Source: Ooceraea biroi
Taxonomy: Eukaryota; Arthropoda; Insecta; Hymenoptera; Formicidae
Length of the DNA stretch: 64,000 nucleotides
Assembly (NCBI RefSeq): GCF_003672135.1
Contig: NC_039507.1
Span: 15,182,278 to 15,246,277, forward strand
Direction: 5' to 3'
Position numbers and translations under genes: made by a program. This document shows positions 41,701 through 51,870 of this stretch, one piece after another (within the stretch, counting starts at the first letter, position 1; each line of letters starts with the position of its first letter). The notes beneath the pieces were generated by a model. That model did no database searches, had not been told where the DNA came from, and worked only from the letters and a program-made list of their open reading frames with translations.

Positions 41701-44700
41701 CGTGCTTAAATCCAGAATGGAACGAGACAATCATCTTGTAAGTTGCTTCGCTCGATCGCTGATCGAGAGCTGAGTTCGCGTCGGACAATTAGATGTTTAT
41801 TCCGAGAATTAAGACGTTCCCCTAACGAACAAGCAGATGTTTCCCTTTCAACGGATCTTTAGCTTTAGTATCATTATATTCAGTAACTTAAAATGATAGA
41901 CACGTTTTTCGTTTATCATTTTAAGGGAGAGAGTGAGCTGTAATCTCATCTGAAGTGAATTTAATGAATTCAATTTTGGTAGAAGAGCGCATTTTGAAAT
42001 TGAATTAGCAAGGTAGATTATTCTTATAAAATAAAACAACGGCTATAGTAGAGACTTTTACTGTTAGCGACCTCAAATCCGAGGATAAGGATAGACGGCT
42101 GTTGATCGAGGTATGGGATTGGGATCGAACGTCTAGAAATGATTTTATGGGATCCCTGTCCTTTGGCATATCGGAGCTTATCAAAGCGCCCGTGAGCGGA
42201 TGGTTCAAGCTTCTTACTCAAGAGGAAGGAGAGTTCTACAATGTACCTGTTCCTGAGGAAGGCGTTGACCTCGCCGAGCTTAAAACCAAAATGCGGGTAT
42301 ATACTATATTTTTTAAATATTTTAAACTTATTTTCGCAAAAATGATTTGAGTTAATTAACGATTATGTTTATTATTTATTTGTGTTGTCTCTCGCAATAA
42401 AAGACATGAATTTTCTATTTAATTTATTATTCATTGTTTCTCGTTTTGTATCTCGAGTAATAAATGTTCGAAGTCGCGCATGACTTACACACACGGAGGG
42501 TTTACTAATTTTATGTAGAAAACTTCGGTAACGAAGAAGACACACACAACACAGGATAAGGACGTGCCGCATAATATGGGGAAGAGCGATCTGATACGAG
42601 CCAGCGATTTCAATTTCTTAATGGTACTCGGGAAAGGTAGCTTCGGTAAGGTAAGTTGTGACGTTCTGAAGAAGTGACTGCGCTACAAAATCGGCTACAT
42701 CTTGATGAAATCGATTAATTCAAGGTCTTGCTGGCGGAGAGAAAGGGAACTGACGATCTGTATGCCATCAAAATCTTGAAGAAGGACATCATTATTCAGG
42801 ACGATGACGTAGAATGCACGATGGTTGAGAAACGCGTACTTGCACTCTCGAATAAGCCGCCCTTCTTGGTCCAATTGCATTCTTGCTTTCAAACAATGGT
42901 ACAATACATCTTGTTACAAAGATTCGAATTAAATTCTTCTATTTATATGGGACATAAATTAAAAAATTAGACGTTAAAGTTTGTATTATCTCTATATAAT
43001 TTTGGATAAAATATATGTACTGTACATTCTATAGACATGTACCATTTTATTGAATTTATTTTTATTTTACATCACTGTAAAATTTTGGTTTGCCACATTT
43101 GTATTGCAAATGTTTTGAGAGATAAGTAAATTTAAACTACTAACTTTTAAGTGTTAAATTAGAAATGTGATGATATTAAGAAAAAAGTTTCTACCAAGAG
43201 AAACTGTATTTTGAGTTACTAAAGAAGTAAAATTGATTTATTTTTCCAAAGCTTGATTAGTCAAATGTATTGAAGCAAAATAATCTTATTAATCTTCCTA
43301 TCAAGTTTGTACGAAGGGAAACATTGAATAAGAAACACCCTTGTAAAGCTCCCTTGGACGCAAACAAACGCAATGAAAGATTAACAGAGACACTTGCGCC
43401 TCAACGGTAGCTTACAAAGATCCGCTTTCTGCTTTCAGGATCGCCTATATTTCGTGATGGAATACGTAAACGGCGGCGATCTGATGTACCAAATACAGCA
43501 GTGTGGCAAATTTAAAGAGCCAGTGGCAGTGTGAGTATTTTAGTCTCTGTGAACGTGCTCCGCTTTAACTTACGGATCGATATCCTTAACTCTATTAAAG
43601 CGTGTCGTGAGACGACAACGTGGGTATGTCGGGGAACTCTCGAGCGATTCACGTTGTCGAACTTTCTCAGCGAGTTCCGAATACGAAATGAAAACCGATT
43701 GTACCCGGGAGATGTGTCTGGTTGACGCCGCGAACGTTTGCACGCAGCTTCGTCGTCGTCGTCGTCATCATCGTTGTGACCTTAATTTTTCCTCATTAAC
43801 CACCACCCGTCATGACCTCAATTGTATTATATTCCACAGTTATGGCGTCCCGCGCGTCGTGTAATCATTCTTAAAGCCATGATTGATCTTTTAGTGTCGC
43901 ACTTGCGATTTACCTCCTGTCCTACCCCTTTACAGATTCTACTCGTCTGAGATAGCGATCGGTTTGTTCTTTTTGCATTCGCGCGGTATCGTCTACCGTG
44001 ACCTCAAGCTCGACAACGTCCTACTGGATCAGGACGGCCACATAAAGATCGCAGACTTCGGCATGTGTAAGGAGGGCATTACCGGTGACAAGACTACTAA
44101 GACCTTTTGCGGCACACCGGATTACATAGCACCCGAGGTAGATGTTTTAAATTTAAATATCCTGGAATTTAACACTTATGCACACACATAGGATGCTCCT
44201 ACTTTTTTTGGAATCGATAAATAATGAACATATATATAACGTCATTCCTTGGAAAAGAATTTTTATTAAGGAAAAGAGGTCATAATATTTTATAGTATTG
44301 TTAACTCTAACATTTCATGTTTCATTGTCAGTCAATCAAACATTAATTGAAAATTGTCTGATCATAAAATATAAAATGTATATATATGTATGTACATGCA
44401 TACATATGTATATTGTATACATATATCATATTCAAATTATTTCTTGATATTATTTCTTTTGAATCTTTTACTTTTAATACGCTAATATTTTGATCTTTTC
44501 AAAATTGATCTCAATTCTCCAAAGAATAATATTTTTATATTTTATATTGAACAAATTCTGAGACATCGAATAAAATAGAGCTGAAACTTTGAGACTGTCT
44601 TAAGTCGAAAGTACATTGTTCTTCATCTCTGTATAGATTATCTTATACCAACCCTACGGGAAATCCGTGGATTGGTGGGCTTATGGCGTATTGCTGTACG

Positions 44701-45583
44701 AGATGCTAGTGGGTCAGCCACCGTTCGACGGCGAAGACGAGGATGAACTTTTCTCCGCAATTACAGACCACAACGTCAGTTATCCGAAGAGTCTATCCAA
44801 AGAGGCCAAAGAAGTTTGTAAAGCGGTAAGCGTATTTTCTTCTATGTCCCAGCATTATCTTCTTGCAGCAGTCTTTTGGAATTTAAACGAACCTAGATTC
44901 TTTTATGCAAAAGTTGATTTTTAAAGAGTAAACTTTTAAACTTTTAATATAAAATAAAGCGCTCTCTCTCTCTCTCTCCGTAAGCAATAATATTCCATTT
45001 GACGATTGTCTTTAACAGAATTTGTATTGTCCCTTTGTATGCATCTTTGTATACGCAATGCAGATGGAATCTTATTTAACGATTGTATATCTCACAAATT
45101 AAGAGAAAACAAATATATAAATATAAAAAAGTATATATCTTAGGTCGTTTATAATATTTATATTTTTCCACAATGACGAGTTAAATAAGATTTATTTATC
45201 GCAGTTCCTCACGAAGAATCCGAGCAAGAGACTGGGATGCGGAATGCGCGGCGAGGATGACGTACGGAGTCACGCGTTCTTCCGGCGTATCGACTGGGAG
45301 AAGATAGAGAATCGCGAAGTGCAGCCGCCTTTCAAGCCAAAGATCGTAAGTTGCTTGCTTTAGCGGATATTATTCGAATTATTTTATGGAGAGAATACCT
45401 ACTAACGATTACTCATTGCGTGCGTTTTAGCAACATCGTAAGGACGTGAGTAACTTTGACAAGCAATTCACCTCGGAGAAGACAGACTTGACTCCCACGG
45501 ATAAATTGTTTATGATGAACTTGGACCAGACGGAATTCATGGGCTTCTCTTATCTCAATCCGGAATTTGTGCAACACGTTTAA
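196..45583 (+). CDS. Pkc53E: Conventional protein kinase C, whole gene (14 exons per transcript, one mutually exclusive pair)
   Basis: Serine/threonine kinase activated at membranes by Ca2+, phosphatidylserine and diacylglycerol. The joined exons are open throughout and give 671 aa (670 with exon 4B), the usual length of PKC-alpha/beta. Domains: pseudosubstrate around 26-38 (RKGAL, Ala32 at the phospho-acceptor place); C1A 44-93 and C1B 109-158, each with the full H-X12-C-X2-C-X13-C-X2-C-X4-H-X2-C-X7-C pattern; C2 about 165-300 with the five Ca2+ aspartates (MDPNGLSD, WDWD, RND); kinase with GKGSFG 349-354, Lys371, YRDLKLDN 464-471, DFG 484-486, APE 509-511; activation-loop Thr500; turn-motif Thr642; hydrophobic-motif Ser661 (FMGFSY). 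Nearly every intron has GT-AG ends and matching phases. Drosophila has two conventional PKCs, Pkc53E and the eye-specific inaC; this gene could be co-orthologous to both, so the symbol is my best choice rather than proven. Confidence 0.97.
2333..2372. repeat. Imperfect (GTGC)n simple repeat
   Basis: Runs of gtgc/gcgt with a few substitutions, in PKC intron 1. Confidence 0.7.
4200..4236. repeat. Inverted repeat, about 15 bp arms
   Basis: Left arm 4200-4215 and right arm 4222-4236 are complementary (…taggggA / Tcccctaaag…) with a single extra T in the left arm and a 6 nt loop. It lies in PKC intron 1. Confidence 0.75.
5702..5739. repeat. Perfect (GT)19 microsatellite
   Basis: Uninterrupted GT dinucleotide run of 38 nt in PKC intron 1. 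Confidence 0.97.
6570..6815. repeat. Degenerate CA/TA/CG-rich simple-sequence block
   Basis: About 250 nt built from acac, atac, atgc and cgcg steps. It produces low-complexity open frames (H, T, Y, I, R rich) that I do not consider coding. Confidence 0.65.
7276..7300. repeat. 25 nt perfect palindrome
   Basis: tttataatggca, central A, then its exact reverse complement. Confidence 0.8.
12864..12884. repeat. 21 nt perfect palindrome
   Basis: cgtacaatac, central C, then its exact reverse complement, within a CpG-rich part of PKC intron 1. Confidence 0.75.
16239..16272. repeat. Short tandem direct repeat (15 bp x 2)
   Basis: gatacgttactagtt occurs at 16239-16253 and again at 16258-16272, 4 nt apart. 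Confidence 0.8.
19664..19697. repeat. (GTAT)n/(GT)n microsatellite
   Basis: Compound run, GTAT units followed by GT units, in PKC intron 1. Confidence 0.9.
20638..20659. repeat. (CT)n microsatellite
   Basis: Uninterrupted CT run of 22 nt in PKC intron 1. Confidence 0.95.
22578..22605. repeat. Inverted repeat, 10 bp arms
   Basis: tttggtgggc pairs with gcccaccaaa across an 8 nt loop, about 490 nt before PKC exon 2. Confidence 0.7.
23093..23124 (+). CDS. Pkc53E: PKC exon 2: middle of C1A (32 nt micro-exon)
   Basis: Encodes GFGKQGYQCQ with Cys74 of the C1A zinc cluster. The acceptor is ttgttgttgcag and the donor gtaaga. It carries phase 2 in and phase 1 out. The residue spacing from Cys60 to Cys74 (13) is exact, which fixes this small exon. 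Confidence 0.95.
23217..23299 (+). CDS. Pkc53E: PKC exon 3: end of C1A
   Basis: Completes C1A (VCSFVVHKRCHEYVTFTC, with Cys77, His82, Cys85, Cys93) and the PGADKGADSD linker. The acceptor is gtgtttcag and the donor gtgagt. It ends in phase 0. The intron before it is only 92 nt. Confidence 0.96.
23300..27763 (+). other. PKC intron 3, about 4.5 kb
   Basis: No recognised exon. Holds a (TATG)n repeat and a GC-richer part from about 25.7 kb to the acceptor. The last 0.6 kb happens to be open in several frames on both strands. Confidence 0.85.
24249..24273. repeat. (TATG)n microsatellite
   Basis: About six consecutive ATGT units in PKC intron 3. Confidence 0.9.
27764..27875 (+). CDS. Pkc53E: PKC exon 4A: first half of C1B, canonical version (mutually exclusive with 4B)
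   Basis: Encodes 37 residues plus one base, including KHQFKQHTYNSPTFCDHCGS and then LLYGVIHQGMKCQ: C1B ligands His109, Cys122, Cys125, Cys139. C1 position 22 is Tyr, as is typical of conventional PKCs. The acceptor is ataacgcag and the donor gtatca. Phase 0 in, phase 1 out, the same as exon 4B 5.5 kb downstream. This is the version that looks like PKC-alpha and is probably the default. Confidence 0.95.
27966..28012. repeat. CA-rich tract just downstream of the exon 4A donor
   Basis: Imperfect CA repeats starting about 90 nt after the donor. CA repeats are the known binding preference of hnRNP L family splicing factors, so a role in exon 4A choice is possible. Confidence 0.7.
28533..28569. 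repeat. GT-rich tract, complementary in type to the CA-rich tract
   Basis: Imperfect GT repeat 0.5 kb downstream of the CA-rich tract, in the same intron and transcript. Confidence 0.7.
29273..29306. repeat. GT-rich tract
   Basis: Imperfect GT/GC repeat in the 4A-4B intron. Confidence 0.7.
29437..29476. repeat. GT-rich tract
   Basis: Imperfect GT/GTAT repeat in the 4A-4B intron. Confidence 0.7.
30720..30735. repeat. (GC)8 run
   Basis: Pure alternating GC, 16 nt, in the 4A-4B intron. It is self-complementary and a potential Z-DNA former. Confidence 0.9.
32882..32913 (+). repeat. Perfect 13 bp hairpin upstream of exon 4B
   Basis: tgacaaagagaaa pairs exactly with tttctctttgtca across a 6 nt loop, 485 nt before the start of exon 4B. 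Confidence 0.8.
33398..33506 (+). CDS. Pkc53E: PKC exon 4B: alternative first half of C1B (mutually exclusive with 4A)
   Basis: Encodes 36 residues plus one base, including KHKWEVFTYLTPTFCDHCGS and then MLHGIAHQGLKCS. All C1 zinc ligands of this half are kept at exact spacing; from the shared KH to the KC it is identical to 4A at 20 of 32 positions. The acceptor is pyrimidine-rich (ctatttcttgttcccag) and the donor is gtagtt. Phases are identical to 4A, so it replaces 4A cleanly and cannot be added to it. C1 position 22 is His instead of Tyr, and Phe3 becomes Trp. An open frame with conserved ligands and a good acceptor argues for a working exon rather than a relic. Confidence 0.9.
33507..38757 (+). 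other. PKC intron between exon 4B and exon 5, about 5.3 kb
   Basis: No recognised exon. A CpG-rich patch at about 35.7-36.1 kb is open on both strands but matches nothing I know. A 28 nt near-palindrome lies at 36233-36260. Confidence 0.8.
36233..36260. repeat. Perfect 12 bp hairpin
   Basis: aatcgcatgaaa pairs with tttcatgcgatt across a 4 nt loop, between exon 4B and exon 5. Confidence 0.8.
38758..38886 (+). CDS. Pkc53E: PKC exon 5: second half of C1B and start of C2
   Basis: Encodes the rest of C1B after either 4A or 4B (CDMNVHKRCEESVPNLCG, with Cys142, His147, Cys150, Cys158) and the first C2 strand (RRGRIHLHI … LTIE). The donor is gtaagt. The acceptor (gatgatgtag) has almost no pyrimidine tract, unusual for this gene. 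The frame and zinc-ligand spacing nonetheless fix it. Phase 1 in, phase 1 out. Confidence 0.93.
38887..41583 (+). other. PKC intron 5, about 2.7 kb
   Basis: AT-rich with a GC-richer patch near 40.85-41.1 kb. No exon or element recognised. Confidence 0.8.
41584..41737 (+). CDS. Pkc53E: PKC exon 6: C2 domain, Ca2+ loop 1
   Basis: Encodes VREGRNLIPMDPNGLSDPYV and onward to NPEWNETII. The two aspartates of loop 1 (Asp194, Asp200) and the lysine-rich strand KLKLIP…KKKTKTIK, which binds acidic lipid in conventional PKCs, are present. The donor is gtaagt, in phase 2. Confidence 0.96.
42068..42296 (+). CDS. Pkc53E: PKC exon 7: C2 domain, Ca2+ loop 3 and C-terminal strands
   Basis: Encodes DLKSEDKDRRLLIEVWDWDR, then TSRNDFMGSLSFGISEL to ELKTKMR. 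Loop 3 aspartates Asp252, Asp254 and Asp260 are all kept. The acceptor is tactgttag; placing it here restores Phe235 and the conserved FDLK join. It ends in phase 0. Confidence 0.95.
42519..42650 (+). CDS. Pkc53E: PKC exon 8: V3 hinge and glycine-rich loop
   Basis: Encodes the variable hinge (KTSVTKKTHTTQDKDVPHNM…) and the kinase start FNFLMVLGKGSFGK. The donor is gtaagt. The following intron is only 74 nt. Confidence 0.95.
42725..42898 (+). CDS. Pkc53E: PKC exon 9: kinase N-lobe
   Basis: Encodes VLLAERKGTDDLYAIKILKK, with catalytic Lys371, through VECTMVEKRVLAL to LHSCFQTM. Phase 0 in and out. Confidence 0.97.
43439..43530 (+). CDS. Pkc53E: PKC exon 10: kinase hinge region
   Basis: Encodes DRLYFVMEYVNGGDLMYQIQ and on to KFKEPVAV. 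The acceptor is gctttcag and the donor gtgagt. Confidence 0.96.
43750..43773. repeat. (CGT)n/(CAT)n trinucleotide repeat
   Basis: Short run of cgtcgtcgt followed by catcat, in PKC intron 10. Confidence 0.85.
43936..44137 (+). CDS. Pkc53E: PKC exon 11: catalytic loop and activation segment
   Basis: Encodes YRDLKLDNVLL (catalytic Asp466), DFG at 484-486 and TKTFCGTPDYIAPE with the PDK1-site Thr500. A short (CGT)n run sits in the intron before it. Confidence 0.97.
44637..44825 (+). CDS. Pkc53E: PKC exon 12: kinase C-lobe
   Basis: Encodes IILYQPYGKSVDWWAYGVLL and onward through GQPPFDGEDEDELF to KEVCKA. Phase 0 in and out. Confidence 0.97.
44962..44978. repeat. (CT)n microsatellite
   Basis: CT run of 17 nt in PKC intron 12. 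Confidence 0.9.
45205..45345 (+). CDS. Pkc53E: PKC exon 13: end of kinase domain
   Basis: Encodes FLTKNPSKRLGCGMRGEDDV through HAFFRRIDWEKIENREVQPP to FKPKI. Phase 0 in and out. Confidence 0.97.
45431..45583 (+). CDS. Pkc53E: PKC exon 14: regulatory C-tail and stop
   Basis: Encodes the V5 tail: NFDKQF, turn motif LTPTDK (Thr642), hydrophobic motif FMGFSYLNPEF (Ser661), ending VQHV and TAA. No second V5 exon of the PKC-beta I/II kind was recognised nearby. Confidence 0.97.
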   Translation, partial: QHRKDVSNFDKQFTSEKTDLTPTDKLFMMNLDQTEFMGFSYLNPEFVQHV

Positions 45584-45830
45584 ACGAGTACTTTTCCTCG
45601 GACTCGTACCTACGTTTCATGTCATTCCTCATTCATTTCTTATCATTCGTTCATTTTCCTCCTTGTCACTCAGGGCTCTCTTATTCTTCTCTCTCGCTCT
45701 TTTTTTCGTTTCTCTCCTCCCTCTCTTTCTTTTGCTCTCTTGCTCTCTCGCTCTCTATTTCGAATTTCGCTTTAGCATTCTCGTAATAAAGACAAGCGAG
45801 AACCTGGGCGCTGTGTTGTTTTCGAATCTC
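45584..45830 (+). other. PKC 3' UTR, proximal part
   Basis: Pyrimidine-rich (ctctctcgctct steps) after the stop codon. It runs to the first good polyadenylation signal; a longer UTR using later AATAAA copies is possible. Confidence 0.6.
45785..45790 (+). terminator. Candidate PKC polyadenylation signal AATAAA
   Basis: AATAAA about 200 nt after the stop codon, followed 20-35 nt later by a GT-rich element (ctgtgttgttttc), the arrangement expected of a cleavage site. Confidence 0.55.
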
Positions 45831-46146
45831 AACTCTTTCCATGCGAGACTTCTCGATGTATTTTTAAGCAATTCTGCGATAATTGCGTGTTGTATTACTT
45901 ACGGCACTTATGCTATAAGAATAGAAAAAGAGAGAAACATAGCGCAAGTACTGAAGGATTCGACGAATCGACAATGTTGTGAGGAAACCGGCGGACGGAG
46001 AAATAGCACACAGAGAAGAAAGAAAAAAAAACAGAGAAGACGGTGCGATTGTTAAGAAGGGAGAAATTTCAAAATTGATGTCTTCGTTCTCTGCGTATAT
46101 TATTATGCATTTACTTCAGTAGTTTCTCTACTGTCGCCTTCCAGAG

Positions 46147-46153
<7 letters not shown>

Positions 46154-46183
<30 letters not shown>
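46154..46183. repeat. (AT)n microsatellite
   Basis: Uninterrupted AT run of about 30 nt downstream of the PKC gene. Confidence 0.95.
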
Positions 46184-46187
<4 letters not shown>

Positions 46188-49080
46188 CAAATCACATTAC
46201 GGCATACATTGCATACATATATAAATAATATACATTATATATTATACGTCATAAATTTCTATCGATATTTCGTTAACGTTGCACTTCTCGTCGGTTTAAT
46301 CTTCTTAAGTAGCGGATCTTTAGATCCTTAGATTCTGTGGATTCACGACAAGTTAAGAATTTATTAGTCAAAATCGACTCTCATATATTAACACATACAC
46401 ACAGTCACAGAAACACGATAATAAACGTATCTTTTCCTTTTCCGTTTATTGCAAAGTTTCAAGTATCTTTTCTAGGTTTTCTCCGTCGTCCTTTGATGAA
46501 AGCACGGACATGATCGCTGGAATCACGTGCGTGCCGGATAAATTCGTATTCGTTGTATCGGCAAATAATGAAAGGACGTTTCGATGCGAGTCGAGGATGG
46601 ACTGAGTCGATCGTGGCCGATTATGAAATGATTATGAGAATCCACGTCGAATAATATAGAAACGAGATCTCATGTAACACAATAGCGTCTCGCGTTTATA
46701 TCGCGTGGAATCGCGCGTAAAGGCGTTTGCTTGGCTACGTGAAGCAATATTCACCGCGCGATATTATTGGACACGGTAACGTTTTACATGCGGGATAAGA
46801 TGCGCGTAAATATACGATGTTAATTCAAGTTCTGCAGTCGTAAATTATAAGTGTCAGGCTGCTCGCCACATGCTCGGGCAATGTATTTTAAGCGATTTTA
46901 CGTGATGTTATACGTATTATTATGTCGCGCGAGATTTGTCACGATATACGTCATTACGCGAAAGGATATCTCGCGCGAGCGTACAGGCTTAATTTCGCAT
47001 TGTATGACAATCGAAGGAATCAGAGACAGCGCCTCGGTCTACTTAGTGTTTTCTTCGCACGTCTTTCTAATTCCACCGGTGCACCTTTTCTCGCCGAATC
47101 TTCCTGGTTCGTCTCGTCGAGGAGGGCACGAGATCATCGGAGGGAACTTGGAGAAAATTTAGTACAAGCGCGTATATATATATATATAAAGAAAACGTAT
47201 ACTTATGCGATATTTTCCTCCTCGAGCCTCTGTTCTCATCGATGCTCATCGATGATTGCGCAAACGTGCGCGCATCGACGATCGCTAGCATGATTAATAA
47301 TTATTATTGATTAATGCGCGTAAATTATCGTAGACGTAGTCGACGAGCTCGACACTCGAGCTTTTCCTTCGTTTTTATACACTCAATATTGACGACTTGA
47401 CGAGCGACTCGACTTAACGCGACTCTTTTGGGCCTTGCGTGATGCTGCAATTACGACTGCAATTACGATGAAAGAAAAATGATGAGTTTTCTCATATTCT
47501 TGTTTTGTCCTCCAAGCTTTTGACAAGCCGCGAGTAGAAGGATAATTGCGGTTGCTCGTCGAGTTGCAAGATGCGTATAAAAATAAAGATTCAAGGACGA
47601 GCTCGTATCCTTTTTCTTATTTCACAATTCTTCCTTATCATCTCCTTACGCAAGCGATGAATTCCCACGATAAAACATCGCTTCGATTAAACGTCATAAC
47701 TTGATGAGATTTATTTTCGCTCTACGATATTCTCGAACAAGCTGAATCGTGAAAACGATCGCTGAATAATGAGATTTGTTTTTGCATTGAGCCATTGAAC
47801 AGTCGTTGATAAAGAAAAAAGGATACGTGCTCGCGTTTCTTTGCAACTTTACAATTTGAGAATATCATTTATCATTGAGCGTGTTCCGATAATAAAGGAT
47901 TTAATGTAGCTCTCGCCCCTTTTTTTCGGCGGGCGATTCGATCTTGTTCTTCGATCGGGCGACTTCGCGCAGTCTCGCGGCGAATCATATTTTCACTTTT
48001 ATCTCAACATAATTTCGATGAATTTTCAGTGAGAAATGTAACAATTTGAAACGTGCATGTGTAATTCTTTTTGCTCATCCACAGTATTATAGAATAATTT
48101 TAACAACGTAATAAAAAAATCTCTGTTAAAATAAAACCGCTTTACGCTCCACGGTAGTGAAAATTTGATGCTACTTTTACTTTATTAGCTAAATAGTTTG
48201 TTAAACGTCCCTTGAAGGGACTGCGCGATCTACGTCCGAAATCTATTTTTGTACTAAAGGAAGTAAAACTCGAGAGAGGGAGGCTGTGCTGCCTCCCTTC
48301 TTTTCCTATGCGCGTCTGTCTAGTAGATCTCTCGTCACAATCGTGGCACTCTTCGTAGCGCTCTTTTAGTCTGTACACTGATCCAAGCGTTTTAGAAAGC
48401 TAATGTTAAGAGTAACTGATAAGCCGCAATCGCCGATGCATATATCTGCGGAAAGATGAGAGTGTGTTATTAGGCTACAAATTTTGGCAAACGGCGGATC
48501 AAAAGTACGCGACTTTACGAGAATTGTGTTTAATTAGCTTCTTGCCGAGAGAGAGTTAGTCCTTAAGAAAATAATAAATTCATATCATCGGCAAAATACA
48601 TATACGGCCATCAGTAAGACCCAACACGTAGATTGTTATCTGTAGGAATTTAATTCTAAACAGTGCATCATATTTTAAGATAAAGTAAAATCTTTATCTT
48701 TCTGTGTTTATAAACTTCGACTTGTACAAATGTCATTTGATTTCCGAGAGATTAGTTACATAATTCGTTTAATAAATGTGAACCTATTGTCACGTATTTT
48801 ACTGTAGTCTGTTTCTGTTTTTACGTAAACGTGAACATTCTTTTTGTACTGTTTAGAGTTAACTGTAAGAAGCGCGATGCGTTGGCAATCTATTCTCGGT
48901 ATGACCGATCGGTTGCAACGACCGGTTCGATGTTGGACACTTGAGAAGTAACGGTCTTTAATGAGGAATGTCAAATAAGTGACAGTGATTTTATAACAAT
49001 TATGCTGGTTTTTTTTCTTAATAGAGACGCAGTACAGCTCTCGCTGCGACAGCCGTGTCTCTATTCTCGATCTTTGTCTG

Positions 49081-49132
49081 TCTGTCTCTCTCTCTCTCAC
49101 TCACTCTCTCCTTTCCTTTCTCACTCACTCTC
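49081..49132. repeat. (CT)n-rich pyrimidine tract
   Basis: Interrupted tctc/ctca repeat of about 50 nt. Confidence 0.8.
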
Positions 49133-51539
49133 TTCCTTTGAACTGTCGTTCTTTCTGTCTCTTTTTTCTCAACCCTCTAGATGTTAGATTTTGATCTTTC
49201 GAAAGGTAAGGGGTAGAGTAGAATATGTTCTTATTCACATAATTTTCGGGACCGGTGCGCGCGTTTGATCCGTCACCCCCGCCCCGGGTTCTGAATAAAA
49301 AGAAAAAAACGAAGAGGGAAGACCACGATTGGCCTGACGAAAGCGAAGCAAAATCTGAGAAAGAAATTTCGATGTTGAATCTTTGCTGGCTACATATATA
49401 AAGTATTTCTTCGATGACAAATTGTATGAGAAATTGTTTTTCCAGCCAAGAAAGATGAAACTGCATTGAAAAGCATTCTTTTTGGAACGGTGGACCGTGA
49501 CGGTGGTCGCGTGCGCACTCGTAGTGGTATTAAGTTTCGGTAATTTCACGCGAAATGCAAAACGTTACTACGTTTCACTCTGATATGATGCAAAACTTGA
49601 TTTCGCTGTAACTGAGGCTTCTTGCTTTGCGAATCTATTTATATCGCTGTAGGAGTTTGAGCAAGCTTTTTGGAAAACATATCCGTGTTGTAATTAGTTT
49701 AATTGACGACGCTGCAAGTGCAGGTGCGTGATCGCAGAGCGTAGCTGAACAGGTGACTAGTACGTTTAGTCCTTAAATTAAACGAGAGGAGTAACGAGTA
49801 AAAAAGAATAACAGCAATGAGAATTAAGATAGGAAATAGAGACGTAGAGTATTACACAAGAATAATAATCCCGATCGCGTAGCTCTGTTTCATCCTACCA
49901 CGCTGTAATTAAAAGAAAATTTGTCGTTCTCCTGATTACATGCCCGTATATAATACACACGTATCTACACATACATGCATATTTTTAAGATGTTTTTGTG
50001 CATTTATAATGTCGTAATAAAAGTTCCGAATCTCTCTCGTGTCATGAGAAGGTTTGTTAGAGCCCCTGCGCCTCAACGCGCGGCGATTTTCTCGTTGGTT
50101 GTATCGAGTTCGAAAACAATATCGCGAAATCTTGGTTTTTTTTTAAGTAGAGAACTAGAAATAAATAAGAAAAAACGAGAAGATGCAAGAGCTAATGTTG
50201 TAAAACTAAGGAATGCTCTTAATTGCACAAAAGATCCAAATCGAAAAGATGCGACAGAAAACAAAGCTTTTAAATTCGAGTAAATTAGTCATGGTTGGCG
50301 ACACTGCGAACGAGCGATATCCAGCGACATCTGCGTCAGTCGTCAGTATCTGCAAGTATCTGTTTGGTATCCGTGGCACGTTCGAACGTGTGTATAAATG
50401 TATGTACGTCGGTTGATTTCGCGGATTCTTTCGCGATTTTGACGCGAGTGAAAGTTATTGTTGATTCGTTCGCGGAATCGATCGAGCATCGAGAAACCGT
50501 TCGTTCGGTGATTGCAGTGATACCTCGCGAACCTGATTTCGGAGTCCTGATCTCGTGAATCCTCTCCGGGATTTCTTGCAAGTGTAGCTGGTTCGACTTC
50601 GACGTTGAGATGGATCACCCCCGTTGGCTTTCATCTGCTTGTGAAAACAGGTAATTTGTATAATCTTGTAAGAAAAAAAGGAAGGAAGCTTGTTGAGACA
50701 ATTGAGTGAAACCTAAAACGCAGCAGAACCAAAATGGCACCAATACAAATATCGATCTTCTCGAAGATATTAAGATATCAATTTCCATTAAACGGACTGA
50801 TCACTCGACAGTCTTTTTAATAGCTTATTGGATATATTTTGGATATGGCGCGTTTACGGTTGTTTTGTAATATTTTCAAACACACGTATGCATAGAGAGA
50901 AAAAGTGTACACACACACAAAAGCTTTTACGAAAGTTATAAATGTAATTCATTTATTACGCTCATACTCTCGTTATACGCTAGAGCTCTAGATTTAACAA
51001 AAATTGACTAATGCTTTGAACTAACCAGTATACAGAGTTCGTTTGATTCATCGTCGAAACTCATCGGTAATTATTAATTACAGTGTATTTTTTGGCTATG
51101 TACAGTTTCGCTAAATGAAAAAGTCGCCCCCTCGTTGCTGTTTCCATAAAAGATAGCTCTATACGAAAACTATTTAGCAAAGTATTCGTAATGATTTTAT
51201 AAAAGTAAGAGGAAAATTAGTCGGAAAAGAAAAGAAGACGAGCTTAAACGCAGAAACGTAATAAAAATGGAGATAGTAAGTGAGGAGCTATTGACAATCG
51301 TGGCACGTTAGTAGTAACCATGATTAGTGCTCGTTTAACTTTAATAATCGCATCTTCCTATGTACAATTTGCAAACGCCTTGCTAGAGCTACGGTAAAAG
51401 TCTACGTTATGCGCTACGTAAAGAATACGTGTAGAATATAAAAAAGTATATTCGTCGTCAAAGAGACGAAACGGGAGAAAACGCTCCCTCTTAATTCTAT
51501 TCGTGACGAAAAGAGTGACGTAAGAGTTTGACAAACTGC

Positions 51540-51870
51540 GGACTTGTGAATTTAAAGATTTGCATAGAAATACTACGGATCTACGAATCAAGATGATGTA
51601 CAGAAATTTATAAGATCGTGGATCTTACAGAAACGTAAGAAAACTTATACTTGATGAAAACGAATCTGCAAATGAAATCACAAGTTTCCACGAATTTGTG
51701 AAACCACACGTGAACAAATTTAGATGTGCATAGATCTAAATCGATGAATTCGCAAAATGATAGATTATTTACGGATTGCAATTCTGAATTTTAGAATCCT
51801 GAAAGTAAGGATCTGCGAAACAATAGATTTATGAATTTTCGAATCCACGGATGTACGTATGGCATGTATA
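51540..51870. repeat. Degenerate repeat region (gaatctgcgaaa-like units)
   Basis: About 330 nt in which related short motifs recur: ggatctacgaatc, acgaatctgcaaa, cgaatttgtgaaacc, gaattcgcaaaatg, ggatctgcgaaacaatag. It looks like a decayed minisatellite. Unit length is irregular. Confidence 0.4.

Noticed and set aside
42030..42068. Earlier acceptors for PKC exon 7 (such as after tagtag at about 42050)
   Set aside because: They give the wrong phase or insert residues; only the AG at 42066-42067 yields the conserved FDLK join.
45567..46055. 162-codon frame over the PKC stop region
   Set aside because: Out of frame with exon 14; Ser/Leu/Phe-rich product of a pyrimidine-rich 3' UTR.
46851..47293. 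Overlapping plus-strand frames downstream of PKC
   Set aside because: No motif, and two frames are equally open. Probably non-coding.
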